A stretch of DNA of 33,227 nucleotides, taken from the NCBI GenBank assembly GCA_003641425.1, contig QNAH01000001.1, forward strand, positions 1 to 33,227, in the 5' to 3' direction. The notes under the pieces are model-generated. The model worked only from the letters and a program-made list of their open reading frames with translations. It made no database searches and had not been told where the DNA came from. Shown here one piece after another: positions 17,509-26,830 of the stretch. Source of the DNA: Candidatus Zixiibacteriota bacterium (lineage in GTDB: Bacteria; Zixibacteria; MSB-5A5; GN15; PGXB01). The first letter of the stretch is position 1; each line of letters opens with the position of its first letter. The position numbers and the translations under genes were made by a program.

Positions 17509-18210
17509 ATGCGTCTCGCCATCACCCGACAATTGTCTCAAATTGATGATATCATTCATATCGCCTCGGCCAGAGGTATCGAAATAGTTTCTCTTCCTTT
17601 GATAAAAACAGAAAATCTCAAGTTTAAAATCGACGAGAATAAAATGCGGCAGGTAGACTGGCTCTTTTTTAGTAGTGTCAACGGGGTCCATGCTTTTTTT
17701 GAAAGATTGCGGGAATTGGATATCCACCCGCGCCAGGAAACCAAAATAGGGGCGATCGGGATGAAAACCGCTGAAGCGCTTGCCTATTACGGACTTAAAG
17801 TCGATTTTGTTCCGGAAGAAGCATACGGGAAAAATCTGTTTCTCGAATTTCTAAAAAAGGTGGCGAGCGGCAAAGAAACGGTCATGTATTCGCGCGCTAA
17901 AAAAATTGTCTTTGACCCCGAATGTCTTTTCCGGCTGGCTGGCATAGGGTATTATCCCGTTGTCAGTTACGAGGCCAGAGAAGGTGATATTTCGGAAGGG
18001 GTCGTTTCGTCTCTGTCAGAGACGAATTTTATATTGTTCACGGCGCCGTCAACGATAAGATCATATCATAAAAAGTTTGGAATACCGATTGCCAGAACGA
18101 TTGCAATCGGCCGAACGACAGCCAAAGAAATGGACTTGCATAATTGGCAAATATTCAAAATAATGGATATACCCAAAGTAGATATGGTATTGAATTATAT
18201 TGGAAGTTAA
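17509..18210 (+). CDS. hemD: Uroporphyrinogen-III synthase
   Basis: Closes and rearranges hydroxymethylbilane to uroporphyrinogen III. The 233-residue protein begins 2 bp after hemC and has the weakly conserved HemD pattern: DWLFFSSVNGVHAFFERL in the first lobe, GAIGMKTAEAL, then MYSRAKK and FTAPSTIRSYHKKFG with AIGRTTAKEM in the second lobe. Sequence conservation in this family is always poor, so position between hemC and hemL carries weight. The next gene is hemL, 59 bp away; hemB, often placed here, is absent. Confidence 0.9.
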   Translation: MRLAITRQLSQIDDIIHIASARGIEIVSLPLIKTENLKFKIDENKMRQVDWLFFSSVNGVHAFFERLRELDIHPRQETKIGAIGMKTAEALAYYGLKVDFVPEEAYGKNLFLEFLKKVASGKETVMYSRAKKIVFDPECLFRLAGIGYYPVVSYEAREGDISEGVVSSLSETNFILFTAPSTIRSYHKKFGIPIARTIAIGRTTAKEMDLHNWQIFKIMDIPKVDMVLNYIGS

Positions 18211-18269
18211 GTCGGCCATTTTTTGAGGGCGGCCGCCGGCGCTAATTTGCTAAACCAGAGGTAAGGAAA

Positions 18270-19577
18270 ATGGAAGAGAAAAATTTGATAACCGATAGAT
18301 CACGGGAGCTTCTGGAAAAATCGATCAAAGTTATCCCCGGCGGTGTCAATTCGCCGGTCAGGGCATTCAAGTCCGTGGGCGGTTCGCCGCGTTTTATAGA
18401 AAGAGGTGAAGGCGCCTATCTTTTTGATGTCGATGGAAACCGCTATCTTGATTTCTGCTGTTCATGGGGTCCGCTAATCCTGGGGCATGCCGATCCGGAT
18501 GTTGTCGAGGCCGTTAAAAGTCAGGCTGAGAACGGCATGACATTTGGAGCCACAACCGAACTGGAATTTCGACTTGCCGATTTTATTGTCAGCCATGTCG
18601 AACCGATCGAAAAAATCCGCTTTGTTTCATCCGGGACCGAGGCGGTTATGTCGGCCATTCGGACCGCCCGCGGTTTTACCGGACGCGATCTGATTCTCAA
18701 GTTCGACGGCTGCTATCACGGGCATTCTGATTATCTTCTGGTCAAGGCTGGGTCGGGTCTGGTTACTTTTGGTCAGCCGTCGTCAGCCGGCGTTCCGGAA
18801 AGCATCACCAGCCAGACAGCGGTGTTACCTCTTGATGATGAAGAGGCGCTCGAAGATTTCTTCCGGGAGCATGGCGACAATCTGGCCGCCGCCATTATCG
18901 AAGGCATTCCGGCCAATAACGGGCTTCTGGTACAGCGCCATGATTTTATGCGCTTGCTGAGGGCGCTTACCGAAAAACATGGGGTACTGCTGATTCTCGA
19001 CGAGGTTATCACCGGCTTTCGCCTTGGGCTCGAAGGCGCTGCGGCGTATTACGGCATTCATCCCGACCTGCTTACTTATGGCAAAATTATCGGCGGCGGT
19101 ATGCCGGTTGGTGCCTTCGGCGGACGAGCCGAGGTTATGGATAAGTTATCACCACTTGGCCCTGTTTATCAGGCCGGAACATTATCGGGTAATCCTCTGG
19201 CAATGGCCGCCGGATTGGCAACTCTTGCGAAGCTGGCCGACGGCCGCCTTTATTACGAACTGGAAAATAAAAACCGTCTGTTTGTTCGCGAAATCACGGA
19301 GCATCTTCGCGAGTATACGGTCAATGTTGCCGGGGTGGCCTCGATTTTCTGGATCATCTTCCAGAAAGAACTTCCGCGTCGGGCCGATTGTATTGACCCC
19401 GACGGTATCTCGCATTATAACAGGATGCATGAAAAGGTTCTCAACAGCGGGATATATATTCCCCCGTCTGGTTATGAGGTCTGTTTTATATCATCGGCAC
19501 ATTCGGAGGATATGCTTAAAGAAGCCGCGGCAACTCTGGTCGACGCCATCAAGCGGGAGGCACACCGGTGGGCCTGA
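18270..19577 (+). CDS. hemL: Glutamate-1-semialdehyde 2,1-aminomutase
   Basis: PLP enzyme turning glutamate-1-semialdehyde into 5-aminolevulinate. The 435-residue protein starts at ATG 18270 behind an AGGTAAGGA ribosome site. It shows PGGVNSPVRAFKSVGG at the N terminus, SSGTEAVMSAIRTARG, the DEVITGFR motif and the PLP lysine Lys272 in TYGKIIGGGMPVGAFGG. Length and order are normal for the family. Its end overlaps the GTG start of hemE by 10 bp. It works directly with HemA, possibly in a channelled complex as known in other bacteria. Confidence 0.97.
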   Translation: MEEKNLITDRSRELLEKSIKVIPGGVNSPVRAFKSVGGSPRFIERGEGAYLFDVDGNRYLDFCCSWGPLILGHADPDVVEAVKSQAENGMTFGATTELEFRLADFIVSHVEPIEKIRFVSSGTEAVMSAIRTARGFTGRDLILKFDGCYHGHSDYLLVKAGSGLVTFGQPSSAGVPESITSQTAVLPLDDEEALEDFFREHGDNLAAAIIEGIPANNGLLVQRHDFMRLLRALTEKHGVLLILDEVITGFRLGLEGAAAYYGIHPDLLTYGKIIGGGMPVGAFGGRAEVMDKLSPLGPVYQAGTLSGNPLAMAAGLATLAKLADGRLYYELENKNRLFVREITEHLREYTVNVAGVASIFWIIFQKELPRRADCIDPDGISHYNRMHEKVLNSGIYIPPSGYEVCFISSAHSEDMLKEAAATLVDAIKREAHRWA

Positions 19578-20593
19578 AGGACAGCAACTTTATAAAGGCA
19601 TGCTACGGCCGCAACGATGGACCGGTGCCGATCTGGATTATGCGCCAGGCGGGACGATACTTGCCGGAATACCAGGCGGTCCGCGAAAAGGTCACATTTC
19701 TCGAACTGTGCCGAACCCCAGATCTTATCGCCGAAGTGGTCAAACAACCGATCGACAGGTTTGACCTGGATGCCGCTATACTCTTTTCCGACATTCTTAC
19801 AATCCTTGAGCCGATGGGTGTGAAGGTGGGATTTCCCGAGGGCGGTCCGGAGATAGAGGCCCCGATAACCGGGCCGGATGATATCAATCGGCTGATCGAT
19901 TTCGATATTGAGGCTGAGATGCCGTACGTGATGAATGGCGTAAAAAAAATCAAAGAGATCCTGCCGGATAAACCCCTTATCGGTTTTGCCGGTTCTCCGT
20001 TTACAGTCGCCTGTTATCTGATACAGGGCAAGGGATCGAAAAATTTTGATTTTGCCAAAAAATTTATTCATAAATACCCCTCGGCGGCCCGTCGCCTGAT
20101 TGATTTCCTCTCGGTGATTACCGCGCGATACCTAAAGGCGCAGGTCGATGCCGGAGCTGACGCCGTTCAACTATTCGAAAGCTGGGGCGGTATTCTTTCC
20201 CGCGAGGATTTCAAGACGATGTCGATCGATGCTTCGAATAAAATATTCGGGACTCTTGCATCAGCCGAAGCGCCGCGAATACTTTTCGTGAACAACATCG
20301 CCCCTTACCTTGATATGATAAAAGACGTGGATTGCGAGGCGGTCGGTATCGATTACCGTACCAGCCTTGCCGATGCCGCCAGATCCCTGCCTGGTAAAGC
20401 GGTGCAGGGGAATCTTGATCCGGCGGTACTATTTGGCTCGGTCGAGCATGTGCGGGAAAAAACATCACGGCTCCTTGACAGTATCGATGATCTCTCCCGC
20501 CTGATTTTTAATCTCGGCCACGGCATTATGGTCGAAACACCGATTGAATCGGTTTATGCCATGGTGGAAGAGGTTCACAATTACAGGAGATGA
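19568..20593 (+). CDS. hemE: Uroporphyrinogen decarboxylase
   Basis: Removes four carboxyl groups from uroporphyrinogen III to give coproporphyrinogen III. The 341-residue protein starts at GTG 19568, 7 nt after GGGAGG and inside the end of hemL. Landmarks: WIMRQAGRYLPEY with Arg26 and Arg30, Asp75 in ILFSDILT, and QGNLDPAVLFG near the C terminus, where HemE has its GNLDP motif. Its TGA overlaps an ATG (ATGA) but hemN most likely starts 6 bp later. Confidence 0.96.
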   Translation: MGLKDSNFIKACYGRNDGPVPIWIMRQAGRYLPEYQAVREKVTFLELCRTPDLIAEVVKQPIDRFDLDAAILFSDILTILEPMGVKVGFPEGGPEIEAPITGPDDINRLIDFDIEAEMPYVMNGVKKIKEILPDKPLIGFAGSPFTVACYLIQGKGSKNFDFAKKFIHKYPSAARRLIDFLSVITARYLKAQVDAGADAVQLFESWGGILSREDFKTMSIDASNKIFGTLASAEAPRILFVNNIAPYLDMIKDVDCEAVGIDYRTSLADAARSLPGKAVQGNLDPAVLFGSVEHVREKTSRLLDSIDDLSRLIFNLGHGIMVETPIESVYAMVEEVHNYRR

Positions 20594-20595
20594 AC

Positions 20596-21993
20596 ATGAC
20601 GTCCGGAAATGGAATAACATCGGTTCCGGTCGAACTGCTCAGAAAGTATGATCGTCCCGGACCAAGGTACACCAGCTATCCCACAGCGCCGGTCTGGTCC
20701 GAAAAAACCGGGCCTCGTGACTATGCCAACGCATTGAAATCCGCCTCGTTACACGCCGGCCGATCGTTGGCCGCGTATGTGCATATCCCTTTCTGCCGTA
20801 AGAGGTGCTACTATTGCGGCTGTAACACCTATATCACCAGGAGCGGCAAGCGTGTCGAAAATTATGTCGGAACTCTTATTGAAGAAATGGAGCAAACAGC
20901 CGGGCACCTGGGCGGGCGCAAAAAAATAAGTCAGCTTCATTTCGGCGGCGGTACACCGACCTTTCTGAATATAATGCAATTTGATTCAATCCTGAAAGAT
21001 TTCGGGAGATATTTTGAATTTACGCCGGACTGCGAAAAGTCACTTGAGATAGATCCCCGCGTGACCACATCAGAGCAGCTTGAATTCCTGGCCTCTCGTG
21101 GTTTTAATCGTATCTCGATCGGGGTGCAAGACACCGACGCATTGGTACAGAAGGCTATCGGTCGGATTCAATCCTATGAACTTGTCAGCCGGGTCGTGGA
21201 ATCCTGCCGTAAACTTGGCTTCAAAGGCGTCAATATCGACCTGATATACGGCCTGCCACGCCAATCCGAACTTCGATTCCATGAATCACTTGCGAAGGCA
21301 ATCGCACTGAAGCCGGACCGGGTGGCCCTGTACAACTTCGCCTATCTGCCCGGGATAAAGACACATCAAAGCAGAATTGATCCCGATGATCTGCCTCCGG
21401 CGGAGATAAAATACCGGCTTTTTGCCGAGGCGGTCAGGATGTTCACCGGCGCGGGGTATCGGCAGATTGGTATGGATCATTTTGCATTGCCTGATGACGA
21501 ACTTTCCGTGGCCCAGAACGATGGCCGGCTCTACCGCAATTTTATGGGTTACACGGTGCAATCATCGCCCGATATGATCGGCCTGGGCATGTCGTCGATA
21601 GGGTATATCAACAGTTCTTTCTTTCAGAATCAATCCGGGCTGGAGGCTTACATGAACGCTGTCAGCGACACGGGCCTGGCCACCTACCGCGGGATGAAAC
21701 TGTCTGATGATGATCTGGTTCGGCAGACAGTGATTATGTCACTGATGTGCAACTTTCGGCTTGACTTTTACGATATCAGGAAACAGTTAGGAATCGATTA
21801 TCTCACGTATTTTTATGATGAGCACCAGCGTCTGGCCGAGTTCTTTGCCGATGGCCTTCTTGTCATGCGTAATGGCGGAATCGAGGTTACTCCCGTAGGA
21901 CGGACGTTTATCCGGAATATCGCCATGACGTTCGATAGTTATTTAAGCAAAGACCCGCCCGGTAGCAAGCCGACATTCTCAAGAACAATTTAA
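20596..21993 (+). CDS. hemN: Oxygen-independent coproporphyrinogen III oxidase (radical SAM)
   Basis: Converts coproporphyrinogen III to protoporphyrinogen IX without oxygen, which fits an anaerobic or microaerobic life. The 465-residue protein has the HemN-type cluster motif with Cys67, Cys71, Cys74 and Cys76 in HIPFCRKRCYYCGCN, preceded by GPRYTSYPTAPVW, which marks true HemN rather than HemW. Also present are FGGGTPTFL, SIGVQD and GLGMSSIGYI. The ribosome site decides the start: AGGAG at 20585-20589 touches the ATG at 20590 but is 6 nt from ATG 20596. Last gene of the hem cluster; hemG/hemY and hemH are not in the window. Confidence 0.95.
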   Translation: MTSGNGITSVPVELLRKYDRPGPRYTSYPTAPVWSEKTGPRDYANALKSASLHAGRSLAAYVHIPFCRKRCYYCGCNTYITRSGKRVENYVGTLIEEMEQTAGHLGGRKKISQLHFGGGTPTFLNIMQFDSILKDFGRYFEFTPDCEKSLEIDPRVTTSEQLEFLASRGFNRISIGVQDTDALVQKAIGRIQSYELVSRVVESCRKLGFKGVNIDLIYGLPRQSELRFHESLAKAIALKPDRVALYNFAYLPGIKTHQSRIDPDDLPPAEIKYRLFAEAVRMFTGAGYRQIGMDHFALPDDELSVAQNDGRLYRNFMGYTVQSSPDMIGLGMSSIGYINSSFFQNQSGLEAYMNAVSDTGLATYRGMKLSDDDLVRQTVIMSLMCNFRLDFYDIRKQLGIDYLTYFYDEHQRLAEFFADGLLVMRNGGIEVTPVGRTFIRNIAMTFDSYLSKDPPGSKPTFSRTI

Positions 21994-22014
21994 GATCATT
22001 ACAGTACGATCATA

Positions 22015-22713
22015 CTATCCATCGGGAGTGAATTTATATCCGGCGCCCCGTATGGTGTGAATATACTTCGGATTGGATTGATCCGTCTCAAAGACTTTTC
22101 TCAGCCTGACAATAAAATTATCGACCGTCCTGCTGGAGGGATAGACATTGTATCCCCAGACGGCATTGAGTAGCATGTCACGGGTGACAACCTCGTTGGC
22201 ATGCTCGGCCAGAAACTTCATTATCATCACTTCCTTCTGGGAAAGCTCCATCTCTCCGGAGATTCCAAGAGCACGATAGGTATTGAAGTCTATCCAATAT
22301 TTTCCAAATCGATAGCGATCGTCCTCCAGGGTGTTGGTGCTGTACCATACCTGTCTTCGGAAAATAGCCGCCACCCGAAGCATGAGTTCCTTAAGGTTAA
22401 ACGGTTTGGTCATGTAATCATCACCGCCGGCCAGAAGACCGGCGATACGATCATCTTCGCGGTCACGAGCGGAAAGAAACAGGATCGGGATCCGTCCGGC
22501 TTCCTTCCGGATCCTCCTGCACACATCAAGTCCGTCCTTTCCGGGAAGCATGATGTCGAGAATAATAAGGTCGAAATCGCCCTGGCGCCAGTACTCAAGG
22601 GCCGCCTGGCCGTCGCCCGCAACAACCGTATCGTAACCTTCAGCATCCAGGTTCAACTGGATCCCGTCGGCGATATGCTCTTCGTCCTCGACTATCAGGA
22701 TTTTTTTCCTCAT
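22015..22713 (-). CDS. OmpR-family response regulator
   Basis: A 232-residue protein. Receiver domain 1-120 with acidic pocket Glu9-Asp10, phosphoacceptor Asp53 in LIILDIMLPGKDG and TKPFN Lys; residues about 130-230 are a winged-helix DNA-binding domain (NEVVTRDMLLNAVWGYN, SRTVDNFIVRLRKVFE, IRGAGYKF). Its ATG follows the kinase TAG with no base between them, so the pair is co-translated. Target genes unknown; it is convergent with the heme operon, with 21 bp between the two stops. Confidence 0.95.
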   Translation of the reverse strand: MRKKILIVEDEEHIADGIQLNLDAEGYDTVVAGDGQAALEYWRQGDFDLIILDIMLPGKDGLDVCRRIRKEAGRIPILFLSARDREDDRIAGLLAGGDDYMTKPFNLKELMLRVAAIFRRQVWYSTNTLEDDRYRFGKYWIDFNTYRALGISGEMELSQKEVMIMKFLAEHANEVVTRDMLLNAVWGYNVYPSSRTVDNFIVRLRKVFETDQSNPKYIHTIRGAGYKFTPDG

Positions 22714-24045
22714 CTACGAAACCAGGGGAAGCGTTATTGTAAATACCGAGCCGCGGCCGATACCCTCGGACTCGACCTTTATCCGGCCGCCACGATTTTC
22801 GACGGTCTGCCGGGCAAGATACAGGCCCAGGCCGGTCCCCTTGACTGTCCGCGTGGACTCGTTGTCGATCCGGTAAAAACGATCGAATATATTTCCCTGC
22901 TCCTCTTTAGGAATTCCGACCCCATTGTCGGCGATGGAAATTCTTGCCGACCCCGAGTCTTTTGAAAGACTCACAGTGACAACGCGGTCATTCGGATCGG
23001 AATATTTAAGTGCGTTTTCAACAATCATCCGAATCGCTCTTTCCAGCGCCTGATAATCGGTTCTGACATTGACATTGGGCTCGATCCGCGTCTCGATTCT
23101 TCCTCCCAGTCCTCTGATCAGGGGTTCGAAATTACTCAAGTATTCATTCAGATCAACGGCCAGGTCGGTCGGTGTCAGGTTAAGCTTGTAATCGTTTCTG
23201 GAAGAATGTCCCGCATCGAGAACATTATCCACCATGCCGTCAAGTCGGTAACAGTCATCAAGCATCTTGGCGTAGAGCTCCTGTTTTTTATTTTCATCTA
23301 TTTTTCCGGCCTGAAGCGTCTGAATGTACAATCGTAGCGATGTCAGCGGCGTTCGAAACTCATGAGTGACGGCGTGGATAAAATTCTGCTGGCGGAATTT
23401 AAGCCCCTCCGACCGCTGCAAGGTGCGGTAAATCAAAAAGGCCCCGAATAGAATGATGATGACAAAAAAACTGCCTTCCGATGCAAACATCTTTATCCGG
23501 CCGGCAATTTCCCGCTCCATTTCTTCCCTAACTGCCGGAGATATTGAAAACATCTCGGGGCTAATCCAGTTCATCCCCTCGCCACCGTGATGGCCGGTGG
23601 GATCAAAGACTACGGTTCCTTCCAGGCTCGCAAGCGATTTCTCAGGATAATGAGGGTCGAAGTAAACGGTCCCGCCGGCGATATCCGCATAAAAGGTCGA
23701 GTCGATGCGGCCCAGGACGACCGGTTTACCATCGCCGTCTTCATTCGTCGCAAAGCCTATTATTGCGCTGTCGCTTAGAAGACCATCGAAAAAATCCCCG
23801 GTGTTTTCTGTAACATTCATTGCATATGACAGCATGCCAAGTTTCTGTTGAAAGCAGCGGTTTACGGCCAGCACTGTGATCTCGATCCGTTGATTTAGAA
23901 GCTCGGCCTTGTGGCGGCTGAGTTGTTTGCTTAAATCTATCTGATATATTATCCACCAGGACAATTGCGCCAGGCAGAAGACCACCAGGATCAAAAAGAT
24001 GACCAATGCAAACCGGGTCGGCTTAAGCCCTTTTTTAAACTTCAT
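22714..24045 (-). CDS. Sensor histidine kinase
   Basis: A 443-residue protein. One membrane helix at about 12-34, a periplasmic sensor region of about 155 residues with no family I recognise, a second helix at about 193-206, then the dimerisation domain with His228 in HAVTHEFRTPLTSLR and a GHKL ATPase domain (IVENALKYSDP, ADNGVGIP, GTGLGLYLARQ). It is the first gene of the pair and directly abuts its regulator. ATG at 24045 has no clear ribosome site. Confidence 0.95.
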   Translation of the reverse strand: MKFKKGLKPTRFALVIFLILVVFCLAQLSWWIIYQIDLSKQLSRHKAELLNQRIEITVLAVNRCFQQKLGMLSYAMNVTENTGDFFDGLLSDSAIIGFATNEDGDGKPVVLGRIDSTFYADIAGGTVYFDPHYPEKSLASLEGTVVFDPTGHHGGEGMNWISPEMFSISPAVREEMEREIAGRIKMFASEGSFFVIIILFGAFLIYRTLQRSEGLKFRQQNFIHAVTHEFRTPLTSLRLYIQTLQAGKIDENKKQELYAKMLDDCYRLDGMVDNVLDAGHSSRNDYKLNLTPTDLAVDLNEYLSNFEPLIRGLGGRIETRIEPNVNVRTDYQALERAIRMIVENALKYSDPNDRVVTVSLSKDSGSARISIADNGVGIPKEEQGNIFDRFYRIDNESTRTVKGTGLGLYLARQTVENRGGRIKVESEGIGRGSVFTITLPLVS

Positions 24046-24614
24046 AAAAAAATACGTTGCAGTTTATGTTTTACTCGATTCCGCCCTTTACGGTATCTTA
24101 CGTCGCAAATCTGTAAAATAATGTAATTATATCTGCTTGCGATTGTCAATTCGGGGAATATTCGAAAAAACCGGATTAAAAGGAAGTAAAAACTTCTGTA
24201 CTGTCCGGTGAAGATTTTATTTCGATCAAAACACTATCCGATAATTTGCCACCTCCCTCCACTTCGGGAGCCTCCTGCGCACCCCGAAAATGAAAAAATG
24301 GCCCGTACAAATAAAGTCCGGAATATTGACTTAAGTAAAATCATAGCGTGAGTGACCCTATAAAAAAGATAATAAAAGTTGTGTTTTAGTCATGGGCGGC
24401 ATTTTAATAGTTCTGATATTCCAAAATATTTCCGCGGCCATACATTTTGTCCTACCTTTAAGATAATCATGAGTATAATTTAGTAGTGGACAAAATAGGG
24501 ATTACTTTGTATGATAATGGAAAATCAAACTTAGTTTGAAGCGAAGTGTAATGTCCTCAACGATTTAACCAGCCTGTGCAAAGGGCTTAAACCTGTGAGG
24601 AGGTTTTTGATACC
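24046..24614. promoter_or_regulatory. Long intergenic region with a sigma-70 promoter for the following gene
   Basis: A 569-bp gap between divergent genes. On the plus strand TGGACA (24487-24492), a 17-bp spacer and TATGAT (24510-24515) form a good promoter, giving a 5' leader of about 90 nt before the ATG at 24615; GAGGAGG at 24597-24603 is the ribosome site. Around 24252-24280 is a small GC-rich inverted stretch (CTCCC/GGGAG) of no known meaning. I found no ORF or RNA gene here. Confidence 0.5.
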
Positions 24615-25265
24615 ATGAAACGTTTGTTAATTGTTCTGCTGGCCATGCTGATTTGTATTCCCAGCGTCTATGCCCGCAAAAAATCGAAAAAATCAGGTGT
24701 TATTAAAGACAATATTTACACCGACGCCGAGTATAATTTTACCATCAAAATTCTGGAAAACTGGGAAGCGAAACTTCAAAAACCCAAAAAGATGATTCGC
24801 CTTGCCCTGACTCAGCGGGATCACGAGATTCCGCCTGAACTGATGCAATTCCCGAGTATGGCTATGGTGCCGACTCTTAATATCCATATCGGTAAAGTGG
24901 ATATGCCGCCGGCGGTATATGTCGATTCACTGGTGAGCTTAACTTATTCTTCAGACGTCAAAAAGGAAGTGATGAAGGACCTCATGGCTCTGGAGGAAAA
25001 TGTCACTTTCGACGGGTTAAAAACTACACAAAAAGACCGGATCAAGATCGACGAAAAAGAGGCCTGCCAATGGCAGGGTTCCGTCAACTATACCAAAAAA
25101 TTGGGGATGGGCGATACCATTCCGAGGGTGTACAGTGTTGGAATAGTTGCGTTAAAAAAGGGTGATCTGATGATGACCTGTTTGATCGAGACTGAAAGCA
25201 TGTTTTTCACAGATATTTTCAAAGAGGTCCTCGAGATGGTCCATACTATCGAATGGCCGGATTAA
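24615..25265 (+). CDS. Secreted protein of unknown function
   Basis: A 216-residue protein with a signal peptide (residues 1-20, ending SVYA-R), then a very basic stretch RKKSKKSG. The rest is a mixed alpha/beta domain starting NIYTDAEYNFTIKILENWEAK, with an overall look of PsbP/DUF1795-like small secreted domains ('y.d....f.i..p..W....'), but I cannot assign a family. Only one Cys outside the signal peptide is obvious in the middle (EACQWQG). It is monocistronic with its own promoter and terminator. It is likely periplasmic; function unknown. Confidence 0.75.
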   Translation: MKRLLIVLLAMLICIPSVYARKKSKKSGVIKDNIYTDAEYNFTIKILENWEAKLQKPKKMIRLALTQRDHEIPPELMQFPSMAMVPTLNIHIGKVDMPPAVYVDSLVSLTYSSDVKKEVMKDLMALEENVTFDGLKTTQKDRIKIDEKEACQWQGSVNYTKKLGMGDTIPRVYSVGIVALKKGDLMMTCLIETESMFFTDIFKEVLEMVHTIEWPD

Positions 25266-25290
25266 TAATCAGAAAATATATTCAATTTTG

Positions 25291-25322
25291 AAAAGGCAGG
25301 GTTATAAATCCTGCCTTTTTTT
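25291..25322 (+). terminator. Rho-independent terminator
   Basis: Stem GGCAGG/CCTGCC (25295-25300 with 25310-25315) with flanking A and T runs, ending in seven T. It lies 26 bp after the stop of the secreted unknown protein. Confidence 0.85.
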
Positions 25323-25434
25323 ATATTCAAAGAATATTGATCTTCTATCCGTATCTTAAGTGATGCCCGATCGTAAACAATTTTAGTCCACTATTTCTTC
25401 CTTTCCGGTCCGCAGTATACAAGGGGGTTGCTTC

Positions 25435-26706
25435 ATGAGTATTTCAACCAGAACATTGTTTCTGTTGGTCTTTTTTGCTTTGTCAAATGCGGCCGTCGCC
25501 GGCATCGATGAAGACAGCATCTTCTATAAGATTGTCCGCCCCGCCTATCCCATGACCTGGCTGGAGGCGCGTGATTCGGCCGCGGCGCTGGACGGATACC
25601 TGGCTGTGATAAGCGATCAAGCCGAACAGAAGACAATTACCGCTTTGCTGAACGGTACCGAAACAGCATGGATTGGCGGCAGCGATGTTGTTGTCGAGGG
25701 ACGCTGGCGATGGTCGAACGGCGAGACATGGATTTTCGACAATTGGATACCGGGACAGCCCGATACCGCGGCCGGAATGGATTACGCCGTCATGGATCCG
25801 GGGGGCATTTATAGCTGGCGGGCCGCTTCCGGGACCGCCGATGCTTTCGTGGTCGAGTGGGATTGCTGCCGTTCCGGATTTACCGGGAATGTCAACTGCG
25901 ATTCGCAGGGCGCCATAAATATCCTCGATATCTCCTATCTGATCAATTACCTGTATAATTCGGGACCATCGCCCTGTTGCCGTGATCTGGCAAATGTCGA
26001 TGGTGATTCCGATAATAATGTAAATCTGCTGGATGTACTAAGGATTATCAATTTTCTTTATATCAGCCATGAACCTCCATCCGAATGCGGACCGGGTGTC
26101 ATTGAGCCGTTCGATACCACAATCATTGTCGATCGTCTGGGAAAAGAATGGGATGTATCATATGGGGTACATTTCTACGGCATGGATCCGGCCAATTTCA
26201 ATTTTGGTCTGGGCGCCGGCTTTTTCCCGCCGTTTGTAAATCCCGAGTTCCTCTCGCCGGGGGATTCCGGCTACCCCGTGCCTGATGATCCCATGGGAAT
26301 ACTGGCGACGACTATCAATGGAGAAAGCCGTGCCTATAAGCTTGACGCCCTGATCGGGCACGAAGTGGTCAATGATCGATTCGACAACATCTATGTCGCT
26401 CCCGCTTACTGACCGCTTAAAAACCTGGCTGTCGTGTACAGCCGAGAGATCAATGGCGAAATATTGACCCTTGCGGCCAGCGGATGGACCTATAATTTCT
26501 CCTTTGTCCTTTATGATCATGAAACCGAGACAATGTGGCTTCCGGTAAATGTCGGCGACGGCGGCCCCAACAGTTGCGGTTGTGTAATGTGGGGCTTTGC
26601 CGGACCGTTTGCCGGACGGTTTCTTCATGCCTACCCCTCGAGCAATACCAACTGGAATATCTGGTGGCCGGAACACCCCGACACCAAGATTATGAAAACG
26701 GAATAA
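25435..26706 (+). CDS. Predicted selenoprotein: secreted C-type lectin + dockerin-like + DUF3179 protein, UGA read as Sec326
   Basis: Read through TGA 26410-26412 the gene encodes 423 residues. Order: signal peptide 1-22; C-type-lectin-like domain about 31-142 (TWLEARDSAAALDGYLAVIS, WIGGSD, WDCC); dockerin-like calcium-type segment about 151-215 (GNVNCDSQGAINILDISYL, then DGDSDNNVNLLDVL); DUF3179 about 226-423 with NGESRAYKL, His309-Glu310 in GHEVVND, and after the UGA PLKNLAVVYSRE, ASGWTYNFSFVLYD, ETETMW and the closing EHPDTKI. DUF3179 proteins normally read 'YCPLC' where this one has Tyr-UGA-Pro-Leu-Lys, so the UGA sits on the first conserved Cys. A SECIS-like hairpin follows. The two halves are meaningless as separate proteins: the second lacks any ribosome site. 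DUF3179 function is not known. Next gene is also a likely selenoprotein. Confidence 0.85.
26427..26443 (+). promoter_or_regulatory. Candidate bacterial SECIS hairpin for Sec326
   Basis: GGCTGT and ACAGCC form a perfect 6-bp stem around the loop CGTGT. The loop begins 21 nt after the last base of the UGA and carries G as its second base. Distance and loop-G fit the general rules known for bacterial SECIS elements. It lies within the coding sequence, as bacterial SECIS must. Confidence 0.65.
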
Positions 26707-26830
26707 GCCAATTTTATATCCGGGGCCGGACAATACAACATATTCGGTCTCGATATTATTCTTGAATTCTGCAAAAATATTCGATCTATTTATCGTAATT
26801 ATGTTTATTGAAATCCAAAAAGAGGTTTTT

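Noticed and set aside
26434..26706. Separate small gene starting at GTG 26434 after the first UGA
   Set aside because: No ribosome site, and its product is the second half of a DUF3179 domain that continues in frame from the upstream gene.
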